Below are positions 44,999-54,752 of a stretch of DNA of 64,000 nucleotides, piece after piece (within the stretch, counting starts at the first letter, position 1; each line of letters opens with the position of its first letter). The notes beneath the pieces were generated by a model, which saw only the letters and a program-made list of their open reading frames with translations, made no database searches and had not been told where the DNA came from. This DNA is from Kaistella gelatinilytica. Lineage in GTDB: Bacteria; Bacteroidota; Bacteroidia; Flavobacteriales; Weeksellaceae. Position numbers and translations under genes: made by a program. The DNA lies in contig NZ_JADPVI010000004.1 of assembly GCF_015679325.1 (NCBI RefSeq), positions 278,864-342,863 of the forward strand. The letters run 5' to 3'.

Positions 44999-46834
44999 AT
45001 GACTAAAAAAATTATCTCCGAAAGTGATTTGACAAATATTGCGATCATTGGAAGCGGTCCAACTGCGTTATTTCTTCTCAAATATATTTGGGAAAACATT
45101 AATGTTTTACAATCAAAAATTCAAAAGATCACTATTTTCGAAAAAGAAGAAGTCTTGGGAATTGGAATGCCTTACAATTCGAAAACGACGGACATTTATA
45201 ATCTGGCGAATATTTCTTCCGAAGAAATTCCGATGCTGCAGGAATCTTTTGCAGACTGGCTTCGAAAACAGACTCCAGAATTATTAGAAAAGTTGAATGT
45301 AATAGATTTTCCAATTGATGATTCGGAAGTTTACAGCCGGGTTTCTCTCGGACATTATTTTGAAGAGCAGTTTAAGCTTTTGATTTCGGCTTTAGAATCG
45401 AAAGGAATTGAGGTGATTCAAAAAGTCAGATGTGAAGTGTCGGACATTTCAAAAGATAAAAATCAATTGATCGTCACTGACTGTAATCAGGATAAAAATA
45501 AATTTTCTACCGTCATTATTGCAAATGGTCATGAATGGGGCGATGAAGATCATCCGGAATCTGGATATTTTGCTTCACCCTGGCCAATTCATAAACTTAT
45601 TCCAGAAGATGAAAAAGGTTATAATTTTCCAGTCGGAACTTTGGGAGCTTCCTTAAGTGCGTTTGATGTAGTGACTTCTTTATCGCATCGTGCAGGAATT
45701 TTTGAAAAAATTGACGGTAGATTAACTTTCAAAAAAAATAAAGAAAATCCTGACTTTAAAATTGTTCTGCATTCTGCCGAAGGTTGGTTGCCGCATTTGC
45801 AGTATGAACAAAAAGAACCGATCCGCGAAATTTATCGTCATTTCAATCGAAATCAAATTTTAGAATTAATTAATAAAGATGGTTTTTTACGAATTGAGAA
45901 TTATTTCGATGTTTTGTGCAGACCGGCTTTAATTGAGGCTTTTCGAAAAGATCGTTTGGAAGGTGTCGTTAAAAAATTGGAAGATCCTTCTTTCAGTTTT
46001 AAAGATTTCGTCGCGCTAATGTCGGATAAACACGAGTACGTAAATTCATTTGAAGGAATGAAAAAGGAAATGGTGACCGCAAAAAATTCTGTGGAAAACA
46101 ACATTCCGATTTACTGGATGGAAACTTTGGATGATTTAATGTACAGTTTAAATTATCATGCAGATCTTTTATCAGCGGAAGATCACCTCTTTTTTCAGAA
46201 GGAAATTATGTCTTTTTTAATGAATGTGATTGCAGCTTTGCCGCTTCAATCTGCGAATATTTTGTTGGCGCTTTATGATGCAAAATGTATCGAACTAAAA
46301 AGTGGATTTGTCAATTTTCCTGATGATGCTTTTGGAAAAGGAAAAACTAAAATCACCGTAAAATCTGAAGATGGGGCGGAAGAGGAACTAGAATACCAAT
46401 TATTCGTGAATTGTGGCGGTGGAAAAAAACTGGAATTAGAGGATTATCCTTTTCAAACTTTAGCAAAACAGGGTGTTATTCGCACTGCAACTGCAAAATG
46501 TGCGGGCGAAAAATATTTAAAAGAAGAAGCGAAAAAATCGGATAAAATAGATTTGGTAGAAACTGAGGAAGGTTTAGCAATGAAATTATCTGGAATTGAA
46601 ATTGATTCAAGTTACCGAACGATTAACAAAAAAAATATCGCAAATCCTTTTTTATATGATATCAATTTTACGCATGCAAATGGATTAAGACCTTATTCTT
46701 ACGGACTTCAAGCATGTAGCGCAACAAGTTTAATCGTGGTAGAATCTTGGTTAGCGGAAATTGTAGAAGATAAAAATGTAAGTGAAGAAATTGAAACCAT
46801 CACCGAATTATATGAAGATGTGGATGGTTTATAA
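44999..46834 (+). CDS. FAD/NAD(P)-binding protein (NAD_binding_9 type)
   Basis: A 611-residue flavoprotein-like protein. The dinucleotide loop IAIIGSGPTALFLL begins at about residue 12, followed by the IFEKEEVLGIGMPYN segment that marks the PF13454 group, and VIIANGHEWGDE near residue 175. Such proteins occur as stand-alone flavin enzymes of unknown substrate, sometimes with hydroxylase-like neighbours. Here it is monocistronic, oriented away from the OYE gene, and followed by a shared terminator with catalase. The exact reaction is unknown. Confidence 0.78.
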   Translation: MTKKIISESDLTNIAIIGSGPTALFLLKYIWENINVLQSKIQKITIFEKEEVLGIGMPYNSKTTDIYNLANISSEEIPMLQESFADWLRKQTPELLEKLNVIDFPIDDSEVYSRVSLGHYFEEQFKLLISALESKGIEVIQKVRCEVSDISKDKNQLIVTDCNQDKNKFSTVIIANGHEWGDEDHPESGYFASPWPIHKLIPEDEKGYNFPVGTLGASLSAFDVVTSLSHRAGIFEKIDGRLTFKKNKENPDFKIVLHSAEGWLPHLQYEQKEPIREIYRHFNRNQILELINKDGFLRIENYFDVLCRPALIEAFRKDRLEGVVKKLEDPSFSFKDFVALMSDKHEYVNSFEGMKKEMVTAKNSVENNIPIYWMETLDDLMYSLNYHADLLSAEDHLFFQKEIMSFLMNVIAALPLQSANILLALYDAKCIELKSGFVNFPDDAFGKGKTKITVKSEDGAEEELEYQLFVNCGGGKKLELEDYPFQTLAKQGVIRTATAKCAGEKYLKEEAKKSDKIDLVETEEGLAMKLSGIEIDSSYRTINKKNIANPFLYDINFTHANGLRPYSYGLQACSATSLIVVESWLAEIVEDKNVSEEIETITELYEDVDGL

Positions 46835-46850
46835 AATATTTAAAAATGAA

Positions 46851-46874
46851 AAAGGCTCCAATTACGGAGCCTTT
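46851..46874. terminator. Bidirectional terminator between the FAD gene and katE
   Basis: Hairpin AAAGGCTCC-aatta-(c)GGAGCCTTT between two convergent genes. Confidence 0.85.
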
Positions 46875-46892
46875 CTTATTTAAATCAGAAAA

Positions 46893-49031
46893 TTAAGCTG
46901 GAACAACTGGATTATTTTCCCGATCCCAGAATCGATGTTGTTGAATATCTTTTACAAAATCTTCTAACTTTCCATTCGTAGAAACTCCTTTTGCAGGAAG
47001 TTTAATTTTGGGAATTGCTTTTTGTAAAAATTCTTTCGCGTCACTGTCACAAGCAATCGGTTTACAATGTTTAAAAGCTTCCGCCACAAAATGAAGCGCA
47101 TCTGCATTTCCTAAAAGTGTTTTCAAATCGTCGCCACCTGCAACATAAACTGCATCAAAAACGACAGAAGCTGCAGTTAACAAACTTTCGTCAATCGGAT
47201 ATTGATCGCCAGATTTCGTAGTGACAAAACCATGTTTTGGTGCAATTACTGCAACCATCGCATCCAGATCACACAATCCTTTTTTAATTTTTGTGAAGGC
47301 TTCATCATTTACACCATTTGCAGTAATCAATGCTATTCTTCTCGCTTTAATGTCGTTCACTAATTTATTTGACATGCTTAAAGACGGCGCATCTTTAATC
47401 GTTAATTTTTCTTTGAAAGAATGATAATGCTCCAAATTTCCGTCCGCAGGAATACTTCCCGTAATTGGTTGTGGAAGTTTGGCCGGAATCAAACCTAAAT
47501 TATCGCCCACGATTTTTGCCAATCCTTCATCAATTTCCAAAAGCATATTGACCATTCTTTGACGGATCGGAACAATTTTCACTTTTCCGAGTTCAAAAGA
47601 AAAGGCATTTTGAATGTGTCTTTTTTCATTGTCCGTCATGCTTTTATAGAATAATTCTGGCTGACTGAAATGATCGAAGAAACTATTGCTTCTCATTCTA
47701 ATTTTTTTAGAATCGATGCGCTCTTCGAAAGAATTAAACCCACCTTCCGCAATTTTCGCCTGGAACGGGCAACCTCCTCCCATAGAATTTGGATTGTAGG
47801 AAACTTTTCCTTTCACGATCTGCATTCTGTGCATTCCGTCGCGCTGATTATTCGTCACTTCTGGAATCGATTTATTAATGGGGATTTCATGAAAATTCGG
47901 TCCTCCCAATCTGGAAATTTGTGTATCGGTGTACGAAAATAATCTTCCCTGCAATAAGGGATCATTCGTGAAATCAATTCCTGGAACCAAATGTCCGGGA
48001 TGAAAAGCAATTTGCTCTGTTTCGGCAAAGAAATTATCAGGATTTCTATTCAAAGTCATTTTTCCAATGATTTCCACAGGAATTATTTCTTCCGGAATTA
48101 ATTTCGTAGGATCCAGTAAATCAAAAGGATATTTGTGTTCATCTTCCTGCGGAACGATTTGAACGCCCAATTCCCACTCTGGAAAATGACCTTCATCAAT
48201 TGCTTCCCACAAATCTCTACGGTGAAAATCCGTGTCTTTTCCGGCAATTCTCTGCGCTTCGTCCCAAGCTAAACCTAAAACGCCTTGTTTTGGTTTCCAA
48301 TGGAATTTTACAAAATGGGATTTACCTTCATCATTGATAAAGCGAAAGGTGTGAATTCCGAAACCTTCCATTGTTCGTAAACTTCTCGGAATCGCGCGAT
48401 CGCTCATTAACCACATTACATTATGCATTGCTTCGGGCATAAGCGAAATAAAATCCCAAAAAGTATCGTGCGCAGAAGCAGCTTGAGGAATTTCGTTGTG
48501 TGGTTCAGGTTTTACGGCGTGAACTAAATCCGGGAATTTCGTGGCATCCTGAATAAAAAACACAGGCATATTATTTCCAACCAAGTCGTAATTTCCTTCT
48601 TCGGTATAAAATTTCACGGCAAAACCACGAACATCTCTTGGAACGTCGGTTGATCCTCGAAATCCTGCAACTGTGGAAAATCTTGCAAAAACCGGAGTTT
48701 TTATAGAAGTGTTGTTGAGGAATTTTGCTTTTGTATATTTTCCCATCGGTTTATACAGTTCAAAAACACCATGAGCTCCGGAACCGCGAGCATGAACGAT
48801 TCTTTCCGGAATTCTTTCGTGGTCAAAATGCGTAATTTTTTCCCGAAGAATAAAATCTTCCAATAATGTTGCGCCTCTTTCGCCTGTTTTTAAAGAGTTT
48901 TGATCGTCATTTATTTTTAAACCTTGGTCGGTTGTCAGAAATTCACCGTTATTATCGGTTGTGAATTTTCCTAATTGTTCTTGTTTTGGATTCGCGCCAT
49001 TTTCAAACGGTTCGCTTTCGTTTATTTTCAT
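46893..49031 (-). CDS. katE: Catalase HPII (large-subunit, KatE type)
   Basis: A 712-residue clade 2 catalase that breaks down hydrogen peroxide. The distal His is in RIVHARGSGAHG, the active Asn in VGNNMPVFFIQD and the proximal heme Tyr in RLFSYTDTQISRLG. The C-terminal 150 residues (from about 560, ARRIALITANGVNDEAF) form the flavodoxin-like domain found only in large-subunit catalases. It lies 30 bases downstream of a DUF892 ferritin-like gene on the same strand, so the two form a stress operon. Confidence 0.96.
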   Translation of the reverse strand: MKINESEPFENGANPKQEQLGKFTTDNNGEFLTTDQGLKINDDQNSLKTGERGATLLEDFILREKITHFDHERIPERIVHARGSGAHGVFELYKPMGKYTKAKFLNNTSIKTPVFARFSTVAGFRGSTDVPRDVRGFAVKFYTEEGNYDLVGNNMPVFFIQDATKFPDLVHAVKPEPHNEIPQAASAHDTFWDFISLMPEAMHNVMWLMSDRAIPRSLRTMEGFGIHTFRFINDEGKSHFVKFHWKPKQGVLGLAWDEAQRIAGKDTDFHRRDLWEAIDEGHFPEWELGVQIVPQEDEHKYPFDLLDPTKLIPEEIIPVEIIGKMTLNRNPDNFFAETEQIAFHPGHLVPGIDFTNDPLLQGRLFSYTDTQISRLGGPNFHEIPINKSIPEVTNNQRDGMHRMQIVKGKVSYNPNSMGGGCPFQAKIAEGGFNSFEERIDSKKIRMRSNSFFDHFSQPELFYKSMTDNEKRHIQNAFSFELGKVKIVPIRQRMVNMLLEIDEGLAKIVGDNLGLIPAKLPQPITGSIPADGNLEHYHSFKEKLTIKDAPSLSMSNKLVNDIKARRIALITANGVNDEAFTKIKKGLCDLDAMVAVIAPKHGFVTTKSGDQYPIDESLLTAASVVFDAVYVAGGDDLKTLLGNADALHFVAEAFKHCKPIACDSDAKEFLQKAIPKIKLPAKGVSTNGKLEDFVKDIQQHRFWDRENNPVVPA

Positions 49032-49061
49032 AGTAGTATTTCTAATGTTGGTGATTAAATT

Positions 49062-49628
49062 TTAAACGGCATTTAAATCTTTAGACTGTAATTTTCCATC
49101 AACTGCTTGAGAATTCAAATTAGTATCTGCAATCGTACTAAGCAAACAATCGGATTTTTTTTCTTCGCCTAAGGTTTTTAGAAGTAAATCTAGCGCAGTT
49201 CTTTCATTTAAGGTTTTCGCAAATGCTGCTAAAGTTCCGTAAGTCGCGATTTCATAATGTTCTACTTTTTGCGCACTTGCAATAATACCGGCGTCACGAA
49301 CTGGACCTTCTGCGGTTTCTTCCATAATTTCTGCGCCTTCTTTGATAATTCCATCCATGGCGAGACATTTTTTACCTTCCGCTTTTAAGCCCATCGATTC
49401 GAAAACCTGTTCTAAACGCGTAACATGTTCTTTTGTTTGAGCCAAATGGTCTTTAATGGCTGTTTTCAATTTTTGATCTGTTGCCTGATCGAACATTTTC
49501 GGAAGGGTTTTTACCAGCGCATTTTCTGCCCAATAAATGTCTTTAAGTTCGTCGATAAAAAATTCTTTTAAATTTTTAGCGATGCCACTTTTTTCTGATT
49601 TTGGTGATTTTGATTTTTTGGTGTCCAT
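49062..49628 (-). CDS. Ferritin-like DUF892 protein (YciE/YciF family)
   Basis: A 188-residue four-helix ferritin-like protein of the YciE/YciF (DUF892) family. After a Lys/Ser-rich head, helix 1 has FFIDELKDIYWAENAL, helix 2 DHLAQTKEHVTRLEQVF and helix 3/4 EHYEIATYGTLAAFAKTL and GEEKKSD, which supply the Glu/His ligands of the predicted di-metal site. The family is linked to general stress response. It is the first gene of a two-gene unit with katE, consistent with peroxide and iron stress. A related but more divergent copy is at 54753-55319. Confidence 0.9.
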   Translation of the reverse strand: MDTKKSKSPKSEKSGIAKNLKEFFIDELKDIYWAENALVKTLPKMFDQATDQKLKTAIKDHLAQTKEHVTRLEQVFESMGLKAEGKKCLAMDGIIKEGAEIMEETAEGPVRDAGIIASAQKVEHYEIATYGTLAAFAKTLNERTALDLLLKTLGEEKKSDCLLSTIADTNLNSQAVDGKLQSKDLNAV

Positions 49629-50030
49629 TTGTTTCAGGTTTTATATTTATTAATGTTATATAATTTAAATGTGTTTAATTAAGTGCATGGAGAAAATTTA
49701 AGAAAAAGTTGATAAATTTTTGAAAGAATATATTTTAAATCCATAATTTAATTTAAATGTATACCATTAGATATGAACCTTCTAGGTAAAAATTGGAATC
49801 AACTATTAAACCAAAACATCAAATTGTTTTAATGATTTAATATTGGCTCTTTAAACATTTGAATTAGAACGTTTAAGAAAAGACCACTCAAATCTTAATG
49901 AATTTTTACCTTTAAATAAAAACTGCTGATTGAAACTTGAAGGTGAAATCTATTGGAAAGTAGAAATTTAAAATATACTTTAGCAAGTGATAAAACCATT
50001 AGAAAAAATTCTGATGATCTTTTTATTTCA
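49629..50030. other. Intergenic region, no gene seen
   Basis: About 400 AT-rich bases between divergent units (DUF892-katE to the left, TPR-AraC to the right). It should hold both promoters, but I saw no clear TTTG/TAnnTTTG pair, hairpin or repeat to report. Confidence 0.5.
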
Positions 50031-51623
50031 ATGAAAAAAAGTGCGCTTCTTATCTTCTCATTTACTTCTATTTTGGTCTTTTCCCAGAATACGGAAGCTT
50101 ACAATAAAATTTACAATAAGACATTTTTGGAAACGGCGCAAAAGGATTTTCCTGCGGCGCTGAAAGTTGCGGATTCTCTTTTTTTAATTTCCGAAACACC
50201 GAGTTTTAAAACAAAAAGTTTGATGCTTTCTGCAAATTTGTATTTTCAAAAAGGCAATGTAGAAAAGGCGATGGAACTTGCTTTAAAGGCAAAAGCGATC
50301 ATCGAACCGACAGACGAATATTTGATGCAGAGCAAGATTTACGGATTTTTGTCGAGTTTGTACATGGATTTAAATCTTTACAAACAGTCCAAGGAATATT
50401 TTAATAAATGTTTGAAAACTAGCGATATAATTGAAGATAAAAATATTTCAAATAATATTCAGGGAGTTATTTCCCAGGAACGAGCGCAAGCTGAAATAAA
50501 ATTTAAAAATTACGCGCAATCGATTCAATATGTAAAGCAATCCCAGAAACATCTCAATCTGGTAAAGGATCCGCAACCTTTTTTACTCGCAAAAAACGAA
50601 AGTTTATTAGGAGAAAATTTTTATTTATTAAAAAATGATGAGGCATCTTTTGATCATTACCAAAAAGCTTTGAAAATTACGGATGCGATTCCAGACAGTT
50701 ATATAAAAGGCATTATTTATAGTGGTTTAGCACGGATTTACATTGACAAAAAGGACGAAATAAATGCTAAAAAATACATCACTTTAGCGCAGGAAATTTC
50801 AAATAGATCTCAATTCCTGGCTTTGAAAAAAGAAGTGAATGAAACTTCTGAAAAATATTATCAACTGACGAAAGATCTTGATGGACTTTTGGAAGTACAA
50901 AGCAAACAGGAAGTTGTAGTAGAAAACATCCAGAAGCAGAAAGATTCTTTCGTAGACAAATCGATTGTGGATTTGAAAAAGGAAAATGTGGTTGTAAAGG
51001 AAGAAATTTCTACGAGTAAAATCATCATTTTGGGAGGTTCGATTTGTTTGGTTTTTGCCTTTTTATATTTCTTAATCAGCAGAAAGAAACATCGAAGAGA
51101 TTTTGAAAATTTTCAAAAAATAATGGCAGATCTTCATGCCAAAGTTCAGGAGCAGGAAAAACAAATGCAAGTTAATGCAAAACCGAAAGAAATTTTAACT
51201 GAAAATAAAGCTCAATTTTTGAAAACTACGGAGAAGATCATGATAGATTCTACCGAATTGAAGCTTCTGAAAAAACTGGAAAAATTCGAAAATTCCACTT
51301 TGTTCACGAAAAATTCGATTTCGCTTTCCACGCTTTCTACCTATTGTGAGACCAATCCAAGATATTTGTCAAACGTCATCAATTCTCATAAAGGAAAAGA
51401 TTTTAATAATTATATCGGCGAATTGCGGATCAATTACATCATCGAAAAATTAGAACGCGTTCCAAAATACCGGAAATTTAAAATTGCGGCACTTGCAGAA
51501 GAAGCGGGATTTTCTTCGTCCAATAAATTTGCGACGGTTTTCAAAAAGGTGACGCATATTTCGCCCTCGGTTTTCATTAAATATGTGGAAGAAAATGAGG
51601 AAAAAGAAGAAGTTTCAACCTAA
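50031..51623 (+). CDS. TPR-transmembrane-AraC-type regulator
   Basis: A 530-residue membrane regulator. I chose ATG 50031 because it starts a signal peptide (MKKSALLIFSFTSILVFSQ); the 26-codon upstream extension does not. A periplasmic helical TPR region (about 25-320) is followed by one transmembrane helix (IIILGGSICLVFAFLYFLI, about 350-370), a coiled coil and a C-terminal AraC-type helix-turn-helix (about 430-520: LSTLSTYCETNPRYLSNVI, FKIAALAEEAGFSSSNKF). This one-chain design for sensing outside and binding DNA inside is common in Flavobacteriia. Signal and targets are unknown. Confidence 0.85.
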   Translation: MKKSALLIFSFTSILVFSQNTEAYNKIYNKTFLETAQKDFPAALKVADSLFLISETPSFKTKSLMLSANLYFQKGNVEKAMELALKAKAIIEPTDEYLMQSKIYGFLSSLYMDLNLYKQSKEYFNKCLKTSDIIEDKNISNNIQGVISQERAQAEIKFKNYAQSIQYVKQSQKHLNLVKDPQPFLLAKNESLLGENFYLLKNDEASFDHYQKALKITDAIPDSYIKGIIYSGLARIYIDKKDEINAKKYITLAQEISNRSQFLALKKEVNETSEKYYQLTKDLDGLLEVQSKQEVVVENIQKQKDSFVDKSIVDLKKENVVVKEEISTSKIIILGGSICLVFAFLYFLISRKKHRRDFENFQKIMADLHAKVQEQEKQMQVNAKPKEILTENKAQFLKTTEKIMIDSTELKLLKKLEKFENSTLFTKNSISLSTLSTYCETNPRYLSNVINSHKGKDFNNYIGELRINYIIEKLERVPKYRKFKIAALAEEAGFSSSNKFATVFKKVTHISPSVFIKYVEENEEKEEVST

Positions 51624-51824
51624 TAATAATTCTCTTTTTCGAATGTCTAAAAAAATGTAAAACCTTTATTTCATGGAGTTTTTGAGAACTTTATAGGAGT
51701 TTCGTTTTACGTAAACTGATACCTTAAAGATTCTTTTCGATACCAATCTTCAATTATTTTTACAAAAATGAACTCGCAGAAATTGTTTTCGCGATTCTCA
51801 TTTTTCAGTTAAAATAATCTTACG

Positions 51825-52256
51825 ATGAGTGTTTACAGTATCGAAAAAAAAGTTGCTTCTGAAGAAAGTTCTGTTCTAAGTTTTGATCGCCACACGGATT
51901 TTATCACGACGGATACGCTTCGAAAATTATTGAGAAAATTGGAGCGATTTGAAAGATCAGATCTCTATTTAAAAAATGATATCTCTCTTCTTAAATTAAC
52001 GTCATTTTGTAGAAGCAACACCAAATATATTTCGCACGTTCTTAACTTTTGTAAGGAACGGGATTATAACAATTATATCAATGAACTTCGAATTCAGTAC
52101 ATCGTAAAAAAATTGCAGTCGGACCGACAATATCGAAAGTATAAAATTGCAGTTCTTGCAAAAGAAGCTGGATTTTCTTCTCCCAATAAATTTTCTTTTA
52201 TCTTCAAAAATTCTAAAGGGATATTGCCTTCAACCTTTATTAGAAATCTTCAATAA
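51825..52256 (+). CDS. Stand-alone AraC-type DNA-binding protein, paralogue of the preceding C-terminus
   Basis: A 143-residue cytoplasmic protein consisting almost entirely of an AraC-type double helix-turn-helix (about 30-140). It aligns without gaps to the C-terminal domain of the preceding regulator (KLERFERSDLYLKNDISLL versus KLEKFENSTLFTKNSISLS; then NYINELRIQYI versus NYIGELRINYI; AVLAKEAGFSSPNKF versus AALAEEAGFSSSNKF), but lacks the TPR and membrane parts. It therefore looks like a partial duplication that became an untethered regulator. It could compete for the same sites. Confidence 0.82.
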   Translation: MSVYSIEKKVASEESSVLSFDRHTDFITTDTLRKLLRKLERFERSDLYLKNDISLLKLTSFCRSNTKYISHVLNFCKERDYNNYINELRIQYIVKKLQSDRQYRKYKIAVLAKEAGFSSPNKFSFIFKNSKGILPSTFIRNLQ

Positions 52257-52303
52257 AAAAAAGTTTTAAAATTATCTTCAGATATTTTCTCCCTTATATT
52301 TAA

Positions 52304-52335
52304 AAAAATCGGACAGATTAATTCTGTCCGATTTG
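52304..52335. terminator. Bidirectional terminator between AraC gene and T9SS cargo
   Basis: Strong perfect hairpin AAATCGGACAGA-ttaat-TCTGTCCGATTT between convergent genes. Confidence 0.9.
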
Positions 52336-52354
52336 TATCTAGAAAAAGATTGAA

Positions 52355-53389
52355 TTATTTTTTGATAAATCGAAGAGATGATTTGTTATTACCACCGTTA
52401 ATTTGGACGAAATAAACACCTGCTTTCAATGATTTTACGTTAATGTTTTCTGATAATCCTTCTGATCTCACAACTCTACCCGAAGCATCAACGATAGAAA
52501 CTGTAGCGTTTTTGGAATCGAAAGTTTTGTCGATATTCAATTTTAGATAATCAGTTACGGGATTTTCTTTTATTGAGATCGATTTTGTTGTTTGAGCAGA
52601 ATTATTGGTTGCTAAAGTTCCTGATACAAATAAATCAGAATATGTTTGTGCTACTTTGAATGCTCCTGCAGACATTGTAGGAACTCCTGCGGTATTGGTT
52701 CTCAATAAAAATCGATCCATGGTGAACGTTGCAGCGTAATCACTTCCCGCAGAAATTGTTGCATCTGCAGTTGCAGGTTCAGCCGCTGCAGTAGGATTTA
52801 CATAAAATTTAAGAACGTCATCTGATGTACTTCCACTGTTTACCGTATATTTAATAACGATCAAATGCGTAGTGTTCAATGGGTAAACCGTTGAAGAATA
52901 CACATTAGTTCCACTATTTTTTGATCCACCGATCGTAAATCCTCCCGCTGCATTTTTCAACTGCATACGAATTACGGTGTTAAAATTTCCGCCGGCAAGA
53001 GCACGCAAAACATCACCTGGAGTACCAGTTGGAACGACAGAAGCATTGATCAAAAATGAATAATAAATCGTCGACGATGTTGCCGGCATAATCAAAGGAG
53101 TAGTAAGTGGAGTTCCCACTGCATCCTGATTGGGTTTGATCGCTGCAACATTTGTTGTGGCTGAAGAAATATAGTTCGTGTAATTAAGAGCTCCCGCCAT
53201 AACTGTTGTATTCGTACAGCCAGATCCGGCACAGGTTCCACCGCCATAGGTACTTGAATTATTAGTCCAGGTTCCCTGGGAAGATAATAATTGTCCTGCA
53301 GTGTAGGAAGCCAAATCGTCTGAGAATAATATTTGAGCCTGGATTAAACTAATTGCTCCTAATAATAATAAGGTAGAAATTTTTTTCAT
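52355..53389 (-). CDS. Secreted T9SS cargo protein, copy B (344 aa)
   Basis: A 344-residue secreted protein. ATG at 53387-53389 begins a signal peptide (ISTLLLLGAISLIQAQ). The middle (about 25-250) is beta-rich, with Gly/Ser/Thr loops, and looks like a lectin/concanavalin-type jelly roll. The last 75 residues are a type A T9SS sorting domain (NPVTDYLKLNIDKT, SIVDASGRVVRS, LKAGVYFVQI, ending SLRFIKK). It is secreted through T9SS and attached to or released from the cell surface. It is a tandem paralogue of the gene at 53400-54434 with the same length; role unknown. Confidence 0.85.
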   Translation of the reverse strand: MKKISTLLLLGAISLIQAQILFSDDLASYTAGQLLSSQGTWTNNSSTYGGGTCAGSGCTNTTVMAGALNYTNYISSATTNVAAIKPNQDAVGTPLTTPLIMPATSSTIYYSFLINASVVPTGTPGDVLRALAGGNFNTVIRMQLKNAAGGFTIGGSKNSGTNVYSSTVYPLNTTHLIVIKYTVNSGSTSDDVLKFYVNPTAAAEPATADATISAGSDYAATFTMDRFLLRTNTAGVPTMSAGAFKVAQTYSDLFVSGTLATNNSAQTTKSISIKENPVTDYLKLNIDKTFDSKNATVSIVDASGRVVRSEGLSENINVKSLKAGVYFVQINGGNNKSSLRFIKK

Positions 53390-53399
53390 TTTTAAAATT

Positions 53400-54434
53400 T
53401 TAATTGTTGATGATAAATTTTTTGTTAACTGAATTTTTGCCACTTTGAGCCGTCAAGAAGTATATTCCTTTGTTGAGTTGGCCCACGTTGAGCTGTTGAT
53501 TTTTTTGTGCGTTGAGTTTTGAATTGTAAATTAATTTCCCATCTATGGAAACAATTTTGAAATCAGCGTCATTGAAACCTATTTGTTGAATCAGAATATT
53601 TCCTTTCTCATAATGAAAGGTTAGATTTTGACTTGCATTTACATTTGCAGTAGCCAAAGTTTCTGGAAAATCTAATTCATCCCAGGTTCTTGCGATACTT
53701 ACCAAACCAATTTTGCCGTCAGCTTTTCCTGCTTTTGGAGTGTTGTAAGGGAAAGCTACCCTGTCAATATTATTGGAATATTCGAAAGATGCTAAAGGTG
53801 CCGTTAAAGTTGGTGTCGCAGGTTCTCCCGAAGCAAATGCAGGATCTACGTAAAGCACCATCGTATCGTCTAAAGTCCCTGAATTAATTACGTATTTTAC
53901 TACAAATAAGTGCGTTTGATTAAATGCATAATCAGAAGTTGTAATGCCGGCTGGACTCGTAGAATCGCCAATTTTAATTCCAATTTTAAAACCTGCCGCA
54001 GTGCTTCCAGGCTGTACCCAGATTCTTGCAGAGGTGGTGAAAGCTCCACCATTCATCATTCTCAAAACGTCATAGAAAGATGTTGCAGTTGGATAAGCGC
54101 TAAAATTTCCTAAGAAAGAAAAATAGTAGGTTCCAGAGGTGATTGGGGTTGCTAATAAATGTCCCGGTCCGTCTTGATCAACGGTCTGCTTCATTGCAAT
54201 AGACTTTGTAGCATTACCGTAATTTGGATAAGATAAAGCGTCTGCTGATACGGAAACGAATTCAGCGCCAGATATTGCACCACCGGTTCCTCCTGCAGAA
54301 CTGTTGTTGGTCCAGCCATTTTGACCATCTAATTTTCCAACATTTAAAGTAGAAAAATCCTGACGTAAAATAATTTGCGCATTTGCCTGTAATACAAAAG
54401 ATAAAAGTAACAAAGAGAGTAGTTGTTTTTTCAT
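53400..54434 (-). CDS. Secreted T9SS cargo protein, copy A (344 aa)
   Basis: A 344-residue paralogue of the next gene, separated by 10 bases and probably cotranscribed. I chose the ATG at 54432-54434 (MKKQLLSLLLLSFVLQANAQ, signal peptide); the longer frame begins 33 codons upstream without signal features. The body shares the layout of copy B (LSTLNVGKLDGQNGWTNNSS versus a matching LASYTAGQLLSSQGTWTNNS start; YYFSFLGNF versus YYSFLINAS), and the C-terminus is a T9SS sorting domain (FKIVSIDGKLIYN, LNKGIYFLTAQ, KKFIINN). Possible surface adhesin or carbohydrate-binding protein; no catalytic motif seen. Confidence 0.85.
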   Translation of the reverse strand: MKKQLLSLLLLSFVLQANAQIILRQDFSTLNVGKLDGQNGWTNNSSAGGTGGAISGAEFVSVSADALSYPNYGNATKSIAMKQTVDQDGPGHLLATPITSGTYYFSFLGNFSAYPTATSFYDVLRMMNGGAFTTSARIWVQPGSTAAGFKIGIKIGDSTSPAGITTSDYAFNQTHLFVVKYVINSGTLDDTMVLYVDPAFASGEPATPTLTAPLASFEYSNNIDRVAFPYNTPKAGKADGKIGLVSIARTWDELDFPETLATANVNASQNLTFHYEKGNILIQQIGFNDADFKIVSIDGKLIYNSKLNAQKNQQLNVGQLNKGIYFLTAQSGKNSVNKKFIINN

Positions 54435-54752
54435 AAATTTTTTTTGTAAATCTATGTAAAAGTTGCGGTGATCTGGTCTACACAACCTACGGATTTTTTT
54501 CAGAGGTAATTTCACTTGTGTCCGACCATTCAAAAGGATTTTACAGCAATGCTCTTCCTCTTAATGGTAAATATAGATTTTGAGTAATGGCAAGTGATCG
54601 TGAAAAATAATGACTGTAAAGGATCTAAAAATCGATTTATATTTTCTGTCGGGAGCAAAAAACCAGATTCTAAATCGGTGTTTAACAGAGTGAAGAATTA
54701 AGATGGTCGGAAAACTTAAATAAGTGAAATTTTCACCTAAAGAATTACGTAC
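54435..54752. other. Intergenic region, no gene seen
   Basis: About 318 bases upstream of the T9SS pair and downstream of the DUF892-like gene. It must contain the T9SS promoter; I saw no strong hairpin, repeat or clean -33/-7 pair. Confidence 0.5.
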
